DNA of 64,000 nt from Oscheius sp. JU75 (lineage: Eukaryota > Nematoda > Chromadorea > Rhabditida > Rhabditidae): the NCBI GenBank assembly GCA_037178855.1, contig JASJZC010000007.1, forward strand, positions 930,001 to 994,000. The letters are read 5' to 3'. Of this stretch, positions 31,064 through 42,275 are shown one piece after another. Position numbers and translations under genes: made by a program. Position 1 is the stretch's first letter. Each line of letters begins with the position of its first letter. The notes beneath the pieces were generated by a model. That model was not told where the DNA came from and did no database searches. It saw only the letters and a program-made list of their open reading frames with translations.

Positions 31064-32357
31064 GAGTTAGACGTCGCATAAATAAAAGTTTGTGGAAAAG
31101 TGGAGAAATACGGCTTTTCTGCACTTTTCAAAACGACACTCCGCATTTCGAAGCGGACTCCGCCCTTCGCAATTTTTTACTAAAATTTTGTCAGATGTGT
31201 ATCGCCATACAAAACAATTGCAACAACTCGAATTCTTATCGAGATCAAAGGAGCCAGCGCCAACCGCAGAACATTTACACGCATAGAAATTCTTAGTATG
31301 ATGAAGCTGACTAAACAAACATTGGATTCTTTTATCCCCAATGTCCCAGATTGCAGTAGGTGACAGCAACCAAGTCTCCAGATTCTAAAGGAATGAGTTC
31401 ACTTCAACGGGCCATAGAACAAAAATTTAGAAATTGGTCCAAGGCAGAGTTGGAGCCCTTCAAATGCTCTACAAATTTGTAATTCGGCGTTTTTTGCGAT
31501 TTTGCTTTTGTTGCTAATTATGACCCGTTTTATCCAAGATTACAGAAAAATCCAAAGTTCTAGTCTAAAATAAGTTTGTCTTCTGTATGATGTTTTTTGA
31601 TGTAGGTGTGTCGACTCTTTTCATTCATGGATTTTAAAAGTTTGCATATCCGACCTCTTCTATTAACAATGTGTCGAGATTTTGACAAAAATAACACAAA
31701 AGAACTATTTTGAGATTAAAATGCAAAAATTCGGTTAAGAAGGTTAAAAAATCATTAAAACAAACAGACGAAAAAAATGGACCCGTAACGATCTCTGGCC
31801 AATTCGCTTGCTCAACTCAATAGCGCCGGAGTCTCTTGAAAGCACCGGGGATGATCATCAAGAGGATGCTGGAAGTCAAATGCCATTTGACTCGAGTTTG
31901 TTGAAAACAATAATCAACGTACGTCCTTGAAAAAATTTTCAGGCTCAAATTTAAAAAAAAAAGCTACGTAGTTTCTCTTACTTTGGAAGTGTTTGGTAAA
32001 AACTGTTCCTCCGACTCTCTCACAACCCACCACCGTCATATTTCCAGTCAAATTATGGAACTTCGTCAGAGTGACAGTCCAAGCGTAATTGAATCTCAAT
32101 TCTTCATCGAAGTCGTTTGGTCAACTTCACATCTAAAATGTAAAAAAACCGTCTCTTTTTAAATTTTCATCAATTATGGTTGCTCCTGGAAATTCTTCCA
32201 AGGACTACGCCTCCCAGAAGGACATGCAGAACTTTGTGGAGAACTTCTATGGCGACTATAGATTGGGAAAACTTCTTGTGGTTTCAGGGATGTTGATGAA
32301 TTATATGACACGTTTTGCCATATTATTAGGTCAGTAGTCTCAAAACATACACCTATT
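31064..32357. other. Mixed region; possible unassigned exons and repeat R1
   Basis: Contains R1 copy 5 (31411-31523, minus) and R2-like sequence near 31840. A minus-strand open stretch at ~31960-32099 reads FNYAWTVTLTKFHNLTGNMT then VVGCERVGGTVFTKHF, ending at a GTAAGA donor. A plus-strand stretch at 32176-32290 reads KDMQNFVENFYGDYRLGKLL. Both look exon-like but I do not recognise the families. Confidence 0.4.
31411..31523 (-). repeat. Foldback repeat R1, copy 5
   Basis: An inverse copy with CTCTACAAATTTGTAATTCG near the centre and a diverged left end (GGGCCATAGAAC). It ends TTGCTAATTATGAC. Confidence 0.55.
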
Positions 32358-32359
32358 TA

Positions 32360-33692
32360 CCGTAAAACCTCTATTAGAAGCGCATGCGCTTCTATTTTTC
32401 AATCACCTCGTCTGTGTGCGCTTATAATAGAGGGTGTGCTTCTAATAGAGGGTGCGCTTCAATTTTTCGATAAGAAGATACGAATCAGAGTCACTTTATA
32501 ACCAAGCCAAGGCAACAAACAAACGATAACAACAAAATTACTCTTCAAAGTCTATTGGAGAGTAGCTATCTTCTTCGTTTTCTTCGAGTGTCAAACCACT
32601 CAGCTCTTCAATTGCTGTTTCTTCTTCGCGACGCTTCTGGAGAAGTGATAGTCCGGTTGAAATAGATGCATCGCTTTTGAAACAGTGAATGAGAGTCTTT
32701 TGATCCACCAAGTGCATTCGAAATTCCACAGGATTTGAATGATCCCACTCGTATCCTTTGTCAGCTGGCTCGGGCTATCCATCCATGATACTTGTCCATT
32801 AAGGGAGCTCTCAGATTTCCGGCTTTTGTATATTCTTTCGATTCATGAGTGAGCCAATCTTCATATTGCTCCTGAATTTTTTTTTTTGAATGGTGCGTTA
32901 CATGATACATCCAGAGCCATTATTAGAAGAATTTGAATTGACCCTTACCTGGATATAAGGAGTACAGCCCGCTGGTACTAAAGTAGAATCAATCCTGAGT
33001 TCATCGAGCTTCTTCATCGTAGCCTTCGATTTGTGAACAGAATACTAATCCCAGATCAATAGTCTTTTCCCGAACAACGTTGATCCTAGAACTTTTTGCA
33101 AAAATTCGGCCGTATTTTATTCGTTCATCCAGCTCTTCTTTGACCAGCAAAGCTCCAACTTGTTCTTGTATTTCTCGACGATACGTTTGTCTGGTCTGAC
33201 TCGCGGAAGGATTACAAAAGGACGACATTTGTATCCGTCGTCCCTTGCCGTCAGCATGACAGTTATACAGATCTTCTCGTGTCCTGTTGTTATCAGTCGG
33301 ACCTATAATGTCAGCAAGCCAGTGCCAGTCCCCATTCTATTCTTGTCCTTCACAGTTCCTCTCGCTTCCCGCCCATTCGTTATTTCAAACCACGTACGTA
33401 TTTTCTCGTGCTCGCCAAATTTTGGCTCTCGGTTTTCCCAGTTTTTCGGATCGTCTCTTCAACGTGCTTTGCTTTCCTGTGAAGACATTTTATGTCTGAA
33501 GTTATAACAATAGCAATACAAATGAAATCCAAAAAAAATAAAAAGAGTTTGAGAGCAACAAACATGGGAAGAAAAAAAAATGATAACAATTTGAAGCAAC
33601 AGTGCGCCTCAATTAGAGGGTGCGCTTCTGATTTTAATCGCGCTGTTTGGGTGCGCTTATATTGAGGGGTGCTTATAATAGAGGTTTTACGG
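32360..33692 (-). mobile_element. Pogo-like transposon, copy A (internally deleted)
   Basis: The ends are CCGTAAAACCTCTATTAGAA and the inverse AATAGAGGTTTTACGG. Both ends carry short subterminal repeats (AGAAGCGCACCCTCTAAT type). The minus strand holds the same transposase remnants as copy B. The open frames at 33001-33228, 32600-32782 and 32538-32729 encode proteins identical to those of copy B, with the same stops. The HTH part is mostly deleted. TA lies on the left (32358-32359); on the right the flank is CA, so the target duplication is not confirmed. Confidence 0.75.
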
Positions 33693-34041
33693 CACTTCAA
33701 GGAAGATCCATTTAAAACTTTACCTGTTCATATTAGAAGACTTTTTCACAAGCGTGATAAACTACCGTAAAACCTCTATTAGAAGCACCCCTCTAATATA
33801 AGCGCACCCAAACAGCGCGATTGAAAATTAGAAGCGCACCCTCTAATAGAAGCACACCCTCTAATTGAAGCGCATCCTCTTATTGAAGCGCACTTGGAAC
33901 AGTACCCTAATTTCGGCGGTTGTTGCTTCAAATTGCTATCATTTATTTTTTTGCTTTCTTCCCATGTTTGTTGCTCTCAACCTCTCTTTATATTCGATTG
34001 TATCACATTTGTATTGCTATTGTTTTAACTTCAGACATAAA

Positions 34042-34105
34042 ATGTCGTCGCGCGAAAGCAAAGCAAAAGATTACTTTGAAGAGCCGTCGCTTGGAGCTGA
34101 ACACG
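34042..34105 (+). pseudogene. Pogo-like transposase (copy B), first exon start
   Basis: MSSRESKAKDYFEEPSLGAEH starts at 34042 and is cut by the Helitron at ~34106. Copy A has the same start (MSSQESKA type) on the minus strand near 33500. The remainder follows at 39645-41117. Confidence 0.6.
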
Positions 34106-37100
34106 TTAGTTTTTTTTATACCAGCCGGCTCCGCCGCCTGGCGGCGCCGACTTTATATGATCTTGTTTCTCTTTTCTACCTGAATGAGCAAACGCATTAC
34201 AGGTTTTTTTTCAGTGGGAGGGAAAAATACATATATTACAATCGAACTGGACAGATAGACGTTGTCTATATAAAGAATATAAATAATAAAAAGAAAGAGT
34301 AGGGGAGTGTAGAGATGCTCCGGGAAGATAAGTGGAGTCGATAAACGGAAAAGTAGATCAGAAGGAGGTACATCTCAGGCAAACGCTCGGGTATCGACAA
34401 CATTCGTAGTCTTGGTCTCCTTCTTCTTGATGAGTACTTTGACTCCTTCCATCGATTTGGCTCGAGAGAGCGCAACATAAAGTTGGCCGTGGGAGAACAC
34501 GTCTTCTGGCAAGTAGACACCGACTTTTTCCAGCGACTGTCCCTGTGACTTATTAATGGTGAAGGCGAAGGCAACCTTAAGTCGAAACTGACGACGTCAT
34601 AGAACAAAAGAAAGACCTGAAGTTTCTGTCTCCAAACGTGCCGAAAATCAACTAACCTTTGCCTTTATTGGAGAGCAAATCGATTTTTGGAATGACGACC
34701 TTTTCTCCTTTCCGAGGTCCATGAATGAATGCGCACTGGATGGCATTGTTGGCACCGAACTTGACGACTTGAAGCCTTGTGCCATTGCACATACCCTCTG
34801 TGACACTCAAGTTCCGCAGCAGCATCACAATACAGCCTTCTTTCAGCTCCAAACGATGTGGTTGAAGGCCAGCCGGATTGAGAGAGTTCAAGAACTCCGA
34901 AGTGTAGTTCAAACGATCGGATTCACTTTCCTTCTCAATTTTGTCGGCACTAAGGAAGACCTTCTTCGTTCCTGTCATCTCATTCAAGACTTCCTGATTG
35001 ATCTTGTCAACATTGACATTTTTCGGACAGAGAATAGCCCGCTTGCTAATGTGATCCGGGTCTTCGAATATCCCCTCGAAAACTTCTGTGATCAAATTTC
35101 CAGAGCTCAGCATTTCTGCAGGGATTCGAATTCGTCCTTCATCATCCTTTGGTAGCTTGTCCTCTCCGACGTCGAGAAGAAATTGTCGGAATTCGGCGGT
35201 ACTGTCAGCAGCACGCATGTTTTCCAATAATGGAATTCGACGGAATGCAGAGAATAATGGGGACATTTTCAGACAGCAGGAAAACGCATCTGCTCCACAG
35301 AGCTTGTTCGGTATTGGAAGGACCTGGAAGTATGTTTTTAGGAAGTAAAAAAAGTCTCATACTTGTCGGAAATCCCCTCCCATGAGAATTGTTTTTCCAC
35401 CAAAAGACACGGTAAGATTGTTGGTAACATCACGAAGAAGAGTGTCGATCGTGGCAATGACCTTGTCGGAAAGCATAGAGCATTCGTCAAGAATGATAAC
35501 ATCGACGTTCCTCAATCGCTGTCCTTCCACAGTATTAGGCTTCATGGAGCTGCTTTCAGAATTGCCAGAAACATTCAGTTTGAAGGATGATGCAATTGTA
35601 CGCCCATTCGGAAGCAGATTTGCGGCTATGCCGGTCCAAGCAGTACACATGACTTGTTTCCCAGACGCCTTCAGCTTGTGGTATAGAGTTTCGTAACAGT
35701 AGGTCTTTCCCGATCCTCCTGGACCGTCCAAAAACAATAGGCGAGACTGACCGGTAAGAACAGCATCCACTGCTTCCTTCTGTCTTGGGTTGTTACATAC
35801 GTTGTTGTACATCTCCGATCCAATTGCATCATGATTGACTTCATCATCGATCATAGGAGCTGGGATGACGTATTGGCTAGTGATCAGCTGATCGAAACGG
35901 ATGTTCACAATGGCGCAGAGCTCCAAAACAGCAAAGAAGGCTAAGGCCTCGGCGTCATCAGGAGTTCGTCCGCGATAAACAAAATCCTCTGCCATCTTCG
36001 CCTTCCATTGGTCCCAAATCGCTTGAACATTCGTTGGTTCATCGAAGGCTAACAGCATGACAAAGACACTGCGAAGGGAGCTCGGAACTTGGAAGAAGTC
36101 CGCATCAACCATGGCTTGTTCAAAATGATTGTCATTCTGGATGACTCCGAGTTCCTTGGCAGCATCGAACGCATTGTTAAACTGGATTCCGTTCACATTG
36201 AAGAGTTCTTGGAAGGAGGTAGCGCCGGTAGTGTGGAGAAGAAGGAGACGTATGCAATAACGTTCTTGTTGCTTCGGTGTGACAGAATGTATGCGAACAA
36301 TATTGTTGTTGAATACGGCCTTCTTTTTCCACTTGCCAGAGTCCTGAAGAATTCGTTGTTTGAGAAAGAAGACGATCAGTTACCTTGACAAATGTGAAAT
36401 GCTCTGGGTACTTGTTGTAAGGCACAGTTCGTGAATCGACGGGACCGAGCTCTTGGAGTCTTCCTTGAGCATCGAACTCTCTAGCTTGTCGGTTGAAGGC
36501 AAAGAAGGCGAGAAGAGTTGTGTCCTTTGATCTGTCCACAGCTTCAGCCTCATTTCCAGCCTCGAAGACGACCGTCTGTTGATTGTGAGCATGGACACAT
36601 AGTGGGATTACAACATGGCTTTTGCCGTGTAGATCGAAGGCGAAGATCCGATGAAAAGCCTCTGGAGGGCAAAGATATCTTGCGTCAAGATGCTCTTCAA
36701 CTTCATCAACGACTCCTCCATTTGCATCTCGATGCTGCTGTCTGAGGCGGAGGCGGGCTCGATCATTTCCCTTATATATGTACTTATGAAGGTACTTGAC
36801 AGAATAGATGGTCGTGCACAGCTCTACATTCAGATGACAGTCAAACATCTGGAGCAAGAATGCGTTATACGGCACTACGGCCTGATTGTTATAACTCTGA
36901 ATTAGAAGTTTAAGAAATAATGATGAATACGTACTTTAGCATTTGTCCCTTCTCCAACTGTGGCCACGATTCCAGAATCCCTTCGCTTATAAAGTGGGTA
37001 ACTGTCCACTACATCAATGTTGGTGGCTGCTTGAAAACTCTTCGGGAACTTCTTGGAGCATTTGTCTCCATCCCAGCACGGAGATCCGGATCCACAATCT

Positions 37101-39618
37101 CTGTGAAGCATGTGAGAAACCACTTTTTCAAAGAGCAGTTGCTGTTCCGGGTTATTAGCAACATCGGGAAGTTCTGCGGAAATTATTCTGTCGACATCGG
37201 CAGCAGTCCTTGGCTTGTCGTTGGACTCTAGAGTAAGAAGAGCATGGACATGGGGCAGTCCCCTCTTCTGCCATTCAACCGTAAACAGGAAGGCTTTGAC
37301 TCGACCAAACGGATGTCCCATTCCAATGATAACTTGCTTGAATCGGATCAGTTTCATCCGGAAGACCCTCGCAACGATGTCTGGGCGATCATTAGCAGTT
37401 TGACCGGGCTCCAAGTTGTCGACAATCTCCTTCCATTTCGGATTGCATGTAAGAGTGGCAAATACATCTGGCTTTCCGTGGCGGCTCGTAACTGTCATCG
37501 CGTCTTGATAAGATGACATCAGATATCTGGGAGAGCTTGTGAATGTGGCCGGAAGCATGACGCGGGCTCCACATTGTCCGTCAGCTCCATCGGCTACGAA
37601 ATCACTAAGAGCAGAATAATGCTCAGAGCGCAGCTTGGCCTAAAGCTACTCTCTTTGCAAATTAAATCAATGACTGACCTGATTGTTTCTGATAAATTCA
37701 AGACGGTTCTGTTCAATGTTGCTCCATGAGCCAACCACAAATTGCTGGAACAGCCTCTGACCATGATGTAAAGGATTAAACTCGTTCCGGACAGACAGGT
37801 AATAGGAGTAGTAGTCCTTGAGGGAGAGTCTCTTCTGGGTGACTCTGCCTTGTGCACCGGTGACATCGCGTGTTCTTCCCAGATGGTAGCCAAAATCTCC
37901 TCCCATGAAGAAGAGAGGATAAACACACGGATCAAGCATTCGGTGTATGAGTGGAATTTTTCTCAAGCCTTGACCTCCTCGACAGTAAATGCTGTAGTTT
38001 TTCGGAGCAGGAACTTCTCCATCTGGACCAACGTATACCAATGCAACTTCTGCAACTCTTGGCGCATTGTAGCGCCGAGGATCTGGAGTATTGGTCGACT
38101 CGAAGATCAGGCGAACATCATCCATCCCACGGTTTTCCTGCTGAGCTTTGATCGTCTCTTCTTCGTAGACTTCATGTAGGAGTTTGAAGGAAGCCGCGTA
38201 CTCGTGATTCTGCTGTACAAAGGAGCTCAAATACCGCATCAAGTCGGGGTCACATCTATTGTTCGCAGGGTGAGCGATTCTGTGATCAGCGGCAGCAGTC
38301 TCGTCAATGAAGAAGAGTTGACCATAGGACGGGTTGACACCTTGGTTTGGAAGAGCAGAGCCGGTTCTGTAGTAAGCGGATCCATGAATTTTGAGCACTT
38401 GCGGACCTCTTCCAGAAACCGTCTTCATCTAAACAGGAAACTTGTTAGAAAAAAAGATAGTAAACTTACATCGCAGTCCATGCTGGCGATTGACAGAGCC
38501 GTGTTGAATTGACGACAGTTTTTGAGAAAGTTCTCTGACTTCTCATGTCCATCAGAAAATAACTCCTTCAGCTCGAGAGGATAATGATTAAACAGTTCCA
38601 AAGTGACTGATCCATTCCTGCAGCATGGAGAATAAGTTCCGTCCGCTTTTCGAGGATGTTCTCCTAAAAATATCATTGGAAGAGTTCAACAGAATGAATT
38701 ACCTGGGAAGTATAAAGCACCGCAATGACTGCACGGGTTATTCATCTCGCTGATGTAATGAACTGGAGGCGGATCGTATCCAAGTTGGTTCCTCATGTAG
38801 ACATGGGGTCTGGTTGCTCGACGTACAGCATTGACAATGACTCTCTGCTGTGGAGTCTGTGTGTTTCTGGTCAATTGATGTGCTGCTGCGTTCTGAGCAC
38901 GAACTGTATCCCTCTCGTCGTCTGTCATGTCGGATCTCATGATTTGGTGGGCAATGCGGTTTTCTTCTCTGATTGATATTCTGTTCTCGTTGGGCATACT
39001 CTTTCGAAGTAGTACATGACCTAGACGATTGGCTTCCCTGACAGTATTCTTCTCTTCTTCGGACATATTCTTTCGTTGAGCACGATGGGCGAGGCAATCC
39101 TTCTCTCTAACAGCGTACTTTTTGTTTTCCGGCATATTCAGACGTAGCGACTTATGAGCGAGACGATCTCTCTCTCTCTGAGAGAATTCTTCTCATCCTC
39201 GTCCATTTTTTCCATTGTTCTAGTTTTGTCAGTCGTCTCTTTTTGAGTTGGATCACTGCCTCCTCGGAGGATTGTTTCACGCGAGTTTTCCGTTTACGCT
39301 CTCTCGAGACGTTTCTTTTCTTCAATCTCCTCCGTCGTTCCAGATTTGCGCCGATTGCGAAAGTATTCAGTTCGGCTAATTTGTGCCGCCTCCCTGATAA
39401 GTCATAAGAGAATGAAAAAAAAACTAACATTTTGATGGAGACGTAGTTGTTGCACAGAGGCGTTTTCATTTAGAAAAGCTTTTGCGAAACTTTCAATCTT
39501 AGAAGTTTTAACAATTTCTGCTTTTCTATTCCCCTTTGGGTACTAGTGTTGACATGCAATTGTGCGGACACCATGACAGACGGACGGACGGACACCATTG
39601 CGCTTTAGTAAAGAAAGA
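34106..39618 (-). mobile_element. Helitron, nearly complete
   Basis: The minus-strand 3' end reads CTAA (34106-34109 on the plus strand as TTAG), preceded by a GC-rich hairpin (GCCGCCAGGCGGC). The minus-strand 5' end is placed at a TC following A at 39618. Helitrons have 5' TC, 3' CTRR with a nearby hairpin, and no TIRs or target duplication. The hairpin is ~24 nt from the end, a little far, and the base after CTAA is C rather than T, so the exact 3' end is provisional. The single gene inside is a Rep-helicase. Confidence 0.75.
34375..39135 (-). CDS. Helitron Rep-helicase (RepHel), eight exons, one internal TGA
   Basis: Exons 38703-39135, 38470-38663, 37679-38428, 36935-37639, 36384-36896, 35363-36343, 34657-35323 and 34375-34616 join in phase. 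The Rep part has [10 protein letters not shown] (HUH motif) and [13 protein letters not shown], whose tyrosines are the nicking residues. The PIF1 helicase has GPGGSGKT (Walker A), LDECSM (Walker B), GGDFRQVLP, and near the end [10 protein letters not shown] and [12 protein letters not shown]. The enzyme nicks and unwinds DNA for rolling-circle-like transposition. A TGA at 34597-34599 falls just before [10 protein letters not shown], cutting off the last helicase motifs. Upstream of 39135, tandem ~27-residue repeats (RExxRLAH type) continue in another frame across a GA-repeat near 39165-39176. The true start may therefore be upstream and frameshifted. Confidence 0.88.
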
Positions 39619-39644
39619 TTCACAGTGTTTGTTTTCTTTTAGTT

Positions 39645-41117
39645 AGAAAGCGAAACGTTTGAGCTGACTAAAGCAAAGAGGAAGTGCTAAGGACTCGCCT
39701 TCAAGACTGAAGCCATTGAATACGCCGAAAGGCACTCAAACCTACAAGCCGCCAAGCAATTTCGGGTCGACAGGCGACAAATTCAACAGTGGCGAGCACG
39801 TAAGAGCTCTCTAGCCCTTCAAAGGTATGTACTTTTGTTTTTGTACATCGATAATTAAGAAGTGAGCAAAGCGGACTCGGAGGAAAGCGTTTACCCGGCG
39901 CAGGACGACCATTGAAAGACTTGAAGTTGGACAAAGATCTCCTTGAATGGATCAAGCTTCAACGTTCTAAAAAACATTCTGTGAGCCGCCGAATAATCAA
40001 AAAAAAGGCGAAAGAGCTGTCAAGCGATGAGAGCTTTAAAGTTAGTGAGCTTTTGTTTGTAACTAGCATAATTCAGACTTCTAATGGATGGCTAGAAAAG
40101 TTTCTCCGTAGACACAATTTGGTAACGAGGCGGGTCACTTCAACTTGTCAAAAACAGCCAGAAGACCTTGAGGAACGTGTGGTTAATTTTGTCCTCAAAC
40201 TCGCTGAAAGATGAAGAAGAAACAACTATCAAAATATTTTCGCAGCAGACGAAACAGGCGTCAGCATCGAGCCTGTCCCCAAAACAACAATTACGAGGAA
40301 AGGAGCATCTGAGGTAATTTTTAACACTGGTGCTTACTAATGTTCTTTATAGGTCCGACTGATAACAACAGGACACGAGAAGCTCTGTATTACTGTCATG
40401 CTGACGGCAAGAGATGACGGATACAAATGTCGTCCTTTTGTAATCCTTCCGCGAGTCAGACCAGACAAACGTATCGTCGAGAAATACAAGAACAAGTTGG
40501 AGCTTTGCTGGTCAAAGAAGAGCTGGATGAACGAATAAAATACGGCCGAATTTTTGCAAAAAGTTCTAGGATCAACGTTGTTCGGGAAAAGACTATTGAT
40601 CTGGGATTAGTATTCTGTTCACAAATCGAAGGCTACGATGAAGAAGCTCGATGAACTCAGGATTGATTCTACTTTAGTACCAGCGGGCTGTACTCCTTAT
40701 ATCCAGGTAAGGGTCAATTCAAATTCTTCTAATAATGGCTCTGGATGTATCATGTAACGCACCATTCAAAAAAAAAAATTCAGGAGCAATATGAAGATTG
40801 GCTCACTCATGAATCGAAAGAATATACAAAAGCCGGAAATCTGAGAGCTCCCTTAATGGACAAGTATCATGGATGGATAGCCCGAGCCAGCTGACAAAGG
40901 ATACGAGTGGGATCATTCAAATCCTGTGGAATTTCGAATGCACTTGGTGGATCAAAAGACTCTCATTCACTGTTTCAAAAGCGATGCATCTATTTCAACC
41001 GGACTATCACTTCTCCAGAAGCGTCGCGAAGAAGAAACAGCAATTGAAGAGCTGAGTGGTTTGACACTCGAAGAAAACGAAGAAGATAGCTACTCTCCAA
41101 TAGACTTTGAAGAGTAA
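39645..41117 (+). pseudogene. Pogo-like transposase (copy B), HTH and DDE parts
   Basis: The first block carries a CENP-B/pogo-like HTH (EAIEYAERHSNLQAAKQF, then QQWRARKSSL), followed after a small intron by RPLKDLKLDKDLLEWI and SNGWLEKFLRRHNL. The DDE_1 region follows: NIFAADETGVSIEP (first Asp), RKGASEV, an intron, then LLIWD immediately followed by a TAG and YSVHKS. LVPAGCTPYIQ closes the core. Another TAA occurs after KKSWMNE. The stop after the second catalytic Asp is also in copy A, so both were dead, or died together, before or by copying. Confidence 0.78.
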
Positions 41118-41269
41118 TTTTGTTGTTATCGTTTGTTTGTTGCCTTGGCTTGGTTATAAAGTGACTCTGATTCGTATCTTCTTATCGAAAAATTGAAGCG
41201 CATGCGCTTCTAATAGAGGTTTTACGGTATTTAGGGAAAACACTCCCTCGTCTCGCTTTGAGATATAAG

Positions 41270-41378
41270 GTTCATACCAATGGACATACACTAAAACTAA
41301 AATTGGAACAATACAGAGAAGATTAGCATAGCCCCTGCGCAAGGATGACACGCAAATTCATGAAGCGTTCCAAATTTT
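41270..41378 (+). ncRNA. U6 snRNA copy (probable pseudogene)
   Basis: From ~41300 the sequence matches the conserved U6 core: AAATTGGAACAATACAGAGA, with the ACAGAGA and AGC elements. It goes on through CCCCTGCGCAAGGATGACAC to GAAGCGTTCCAAATTTTT. Two changes hit near-invariant positions (GCATAGCCCC for GCATGGCCCC, and TTCATGAAG for TTCGTGAAG). The 5' stem (GTTCAT...GGAC) is diverged, with a short CTAAAA duplication after it. Only ~40 bp separate it from the pogo-like end, so no normal promoter is evident. LINE sequence follows at once. It is most likely a retrocopy; a variant functional gene is not excluded. Confidence 0.75.
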
Positions 41379-42275
41379 TATTTCAGTTCTTTTTAAACTT
41401 TCGTCAAGTGTGTGTAAAATTAACTATTGCTGAGAATAAGACGTTCTGCATGCATCTAGCGGCTAGAAATCCTAACATGTTTTACCATGTGAATGGTTAC
41501 CTGATTGATACGCGTAACTTAGCCAGAGATTTGGATATAAGGTATGATAATACACTCTCATTCAGACCCCAGTATCAACACATAGTCAAAACGGCGAATA
41601 CGCTATATGGCAGAACTGTGCAATTCAAAATACATCCCAAACAATCCCTGGTTAGAGCAAATTTCAAGCATCTAAATTCTTTCACGTTCAGGGTAAGTCG
41701 ACTTTTGGAGGATAACGATTTAGGTTGTCTTATTCGGTCAGGCCGTTCTACAATTATTCAGCATGTCTCGACGCATTTTGGATCACTAGCTAGTCTGTTG
41801 GATTGGAAACAAAGCTATAGTTGATACCTTCCCTCCCCCAACTCTCCCCACCCAATTCTCTTCCTTGAGCAGGGTGTTTAGGCGAAGTGTCTTTGCATTT
41901 CTTTTGGATAACAATGGCACTGAGACCGGGTTGAGTGCTGCCCTGAGTTGGTTAATGACTTTCATTCCTCTGCCTCTGACACTGGACTCCAGGCCATTGT
42001 ACACGCATGTTTGTCTGTCATAGCGCACCATTGGCGGCAGGGGGACTCTGTACAACAACCGAGGGTGGTTTAACTTTGGACTATTCTATTCCAATTTTAT
42101 CGTTGTACAGTTGTTATACGTCCCGGTCAATGGCAAAGCCGTAGTGCCACGATATTCTTTGTTTTTCTTCAAAATCACTAAGCCGATAAACCCTAGCTCT
42201 TCCCTCACCCCTTACCCCTCTTCCAATGTTTGTTCATATGACCAATAAAATAACTATTCTATTCTATCATATTTC
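41379..42275 (+). pseudogene. 5'-truncated LINE 3' end, fused to U6
   Basis: The frame reads VCVKLTIAENKTFCMHLAAR, then a YHVNGYLIDT and ARDLDIRYDNTLSF segment, the usual C-terminal RT region of CR1/Jockey-like LINEs (KT-x-M motif, then the D-L/G-I-x-D block). About 430 bp stay open to a stop at 41822-41824, followed by ~450 bp of 3' sequence. It closes with AATAAAATAACTATTCTATT, resembling a LINE tail with short tandem repeats. The upstream RT is missing; the 5' end lies immediately at the U6 T-run. Confidence 0.65.

Larger units (their letters stand above)
33765..41227 (+). mobile_element. Pogo-like transposon, copy B, carrying a Helitron
   Basis: Starts CCGTAAAACCTCTATTAGAA at 33765 and ends AATAGAGGTTTTACGG at 41227. 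TA flanks both ends (33763-33764 and 41228-41229), so the two halves belong to one insertion. The first ~340 bp, with subterminal repeats and the transposase start codon (34042), is separated from the rest of the transposase (39645 on) by a Helitron at ~34106-39618. Without the Helitron the element would be ~2 kb. Confidence 0.82.

Noticed and set aside
20786-34599. Reassigned TGA codon, suggested by in-frame TGA in both the GTPase and the Helitron
   Set aside because: Intact genes here use TGA as their normal stop (for example 22251-22253 and 57444-57446), so two nonsense mutations are the simpler view.
34721-35155. Long plus-strand open frames opposite the Helitron helicase
   Set aside because: The minus strand has all PIF1 motifs with consistent splice phases; the plus-strand frames are shadows.
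39580-39600. GACGGACGGACGGAC tract as a telomeric or satellite array
   Set aside because: Only a few units, and the similar tract near 16050 occurs at the same distance from a Helitron-like end, so it is better explained as Helitron terminal sequence.
41345-41824. ORF beginning inside the U6 sequence as a host protein gene
   Set aside because: Its first codons are U6 RNA sequence. The remainder matches a LINE reverse-transcriptase C-terminal region.
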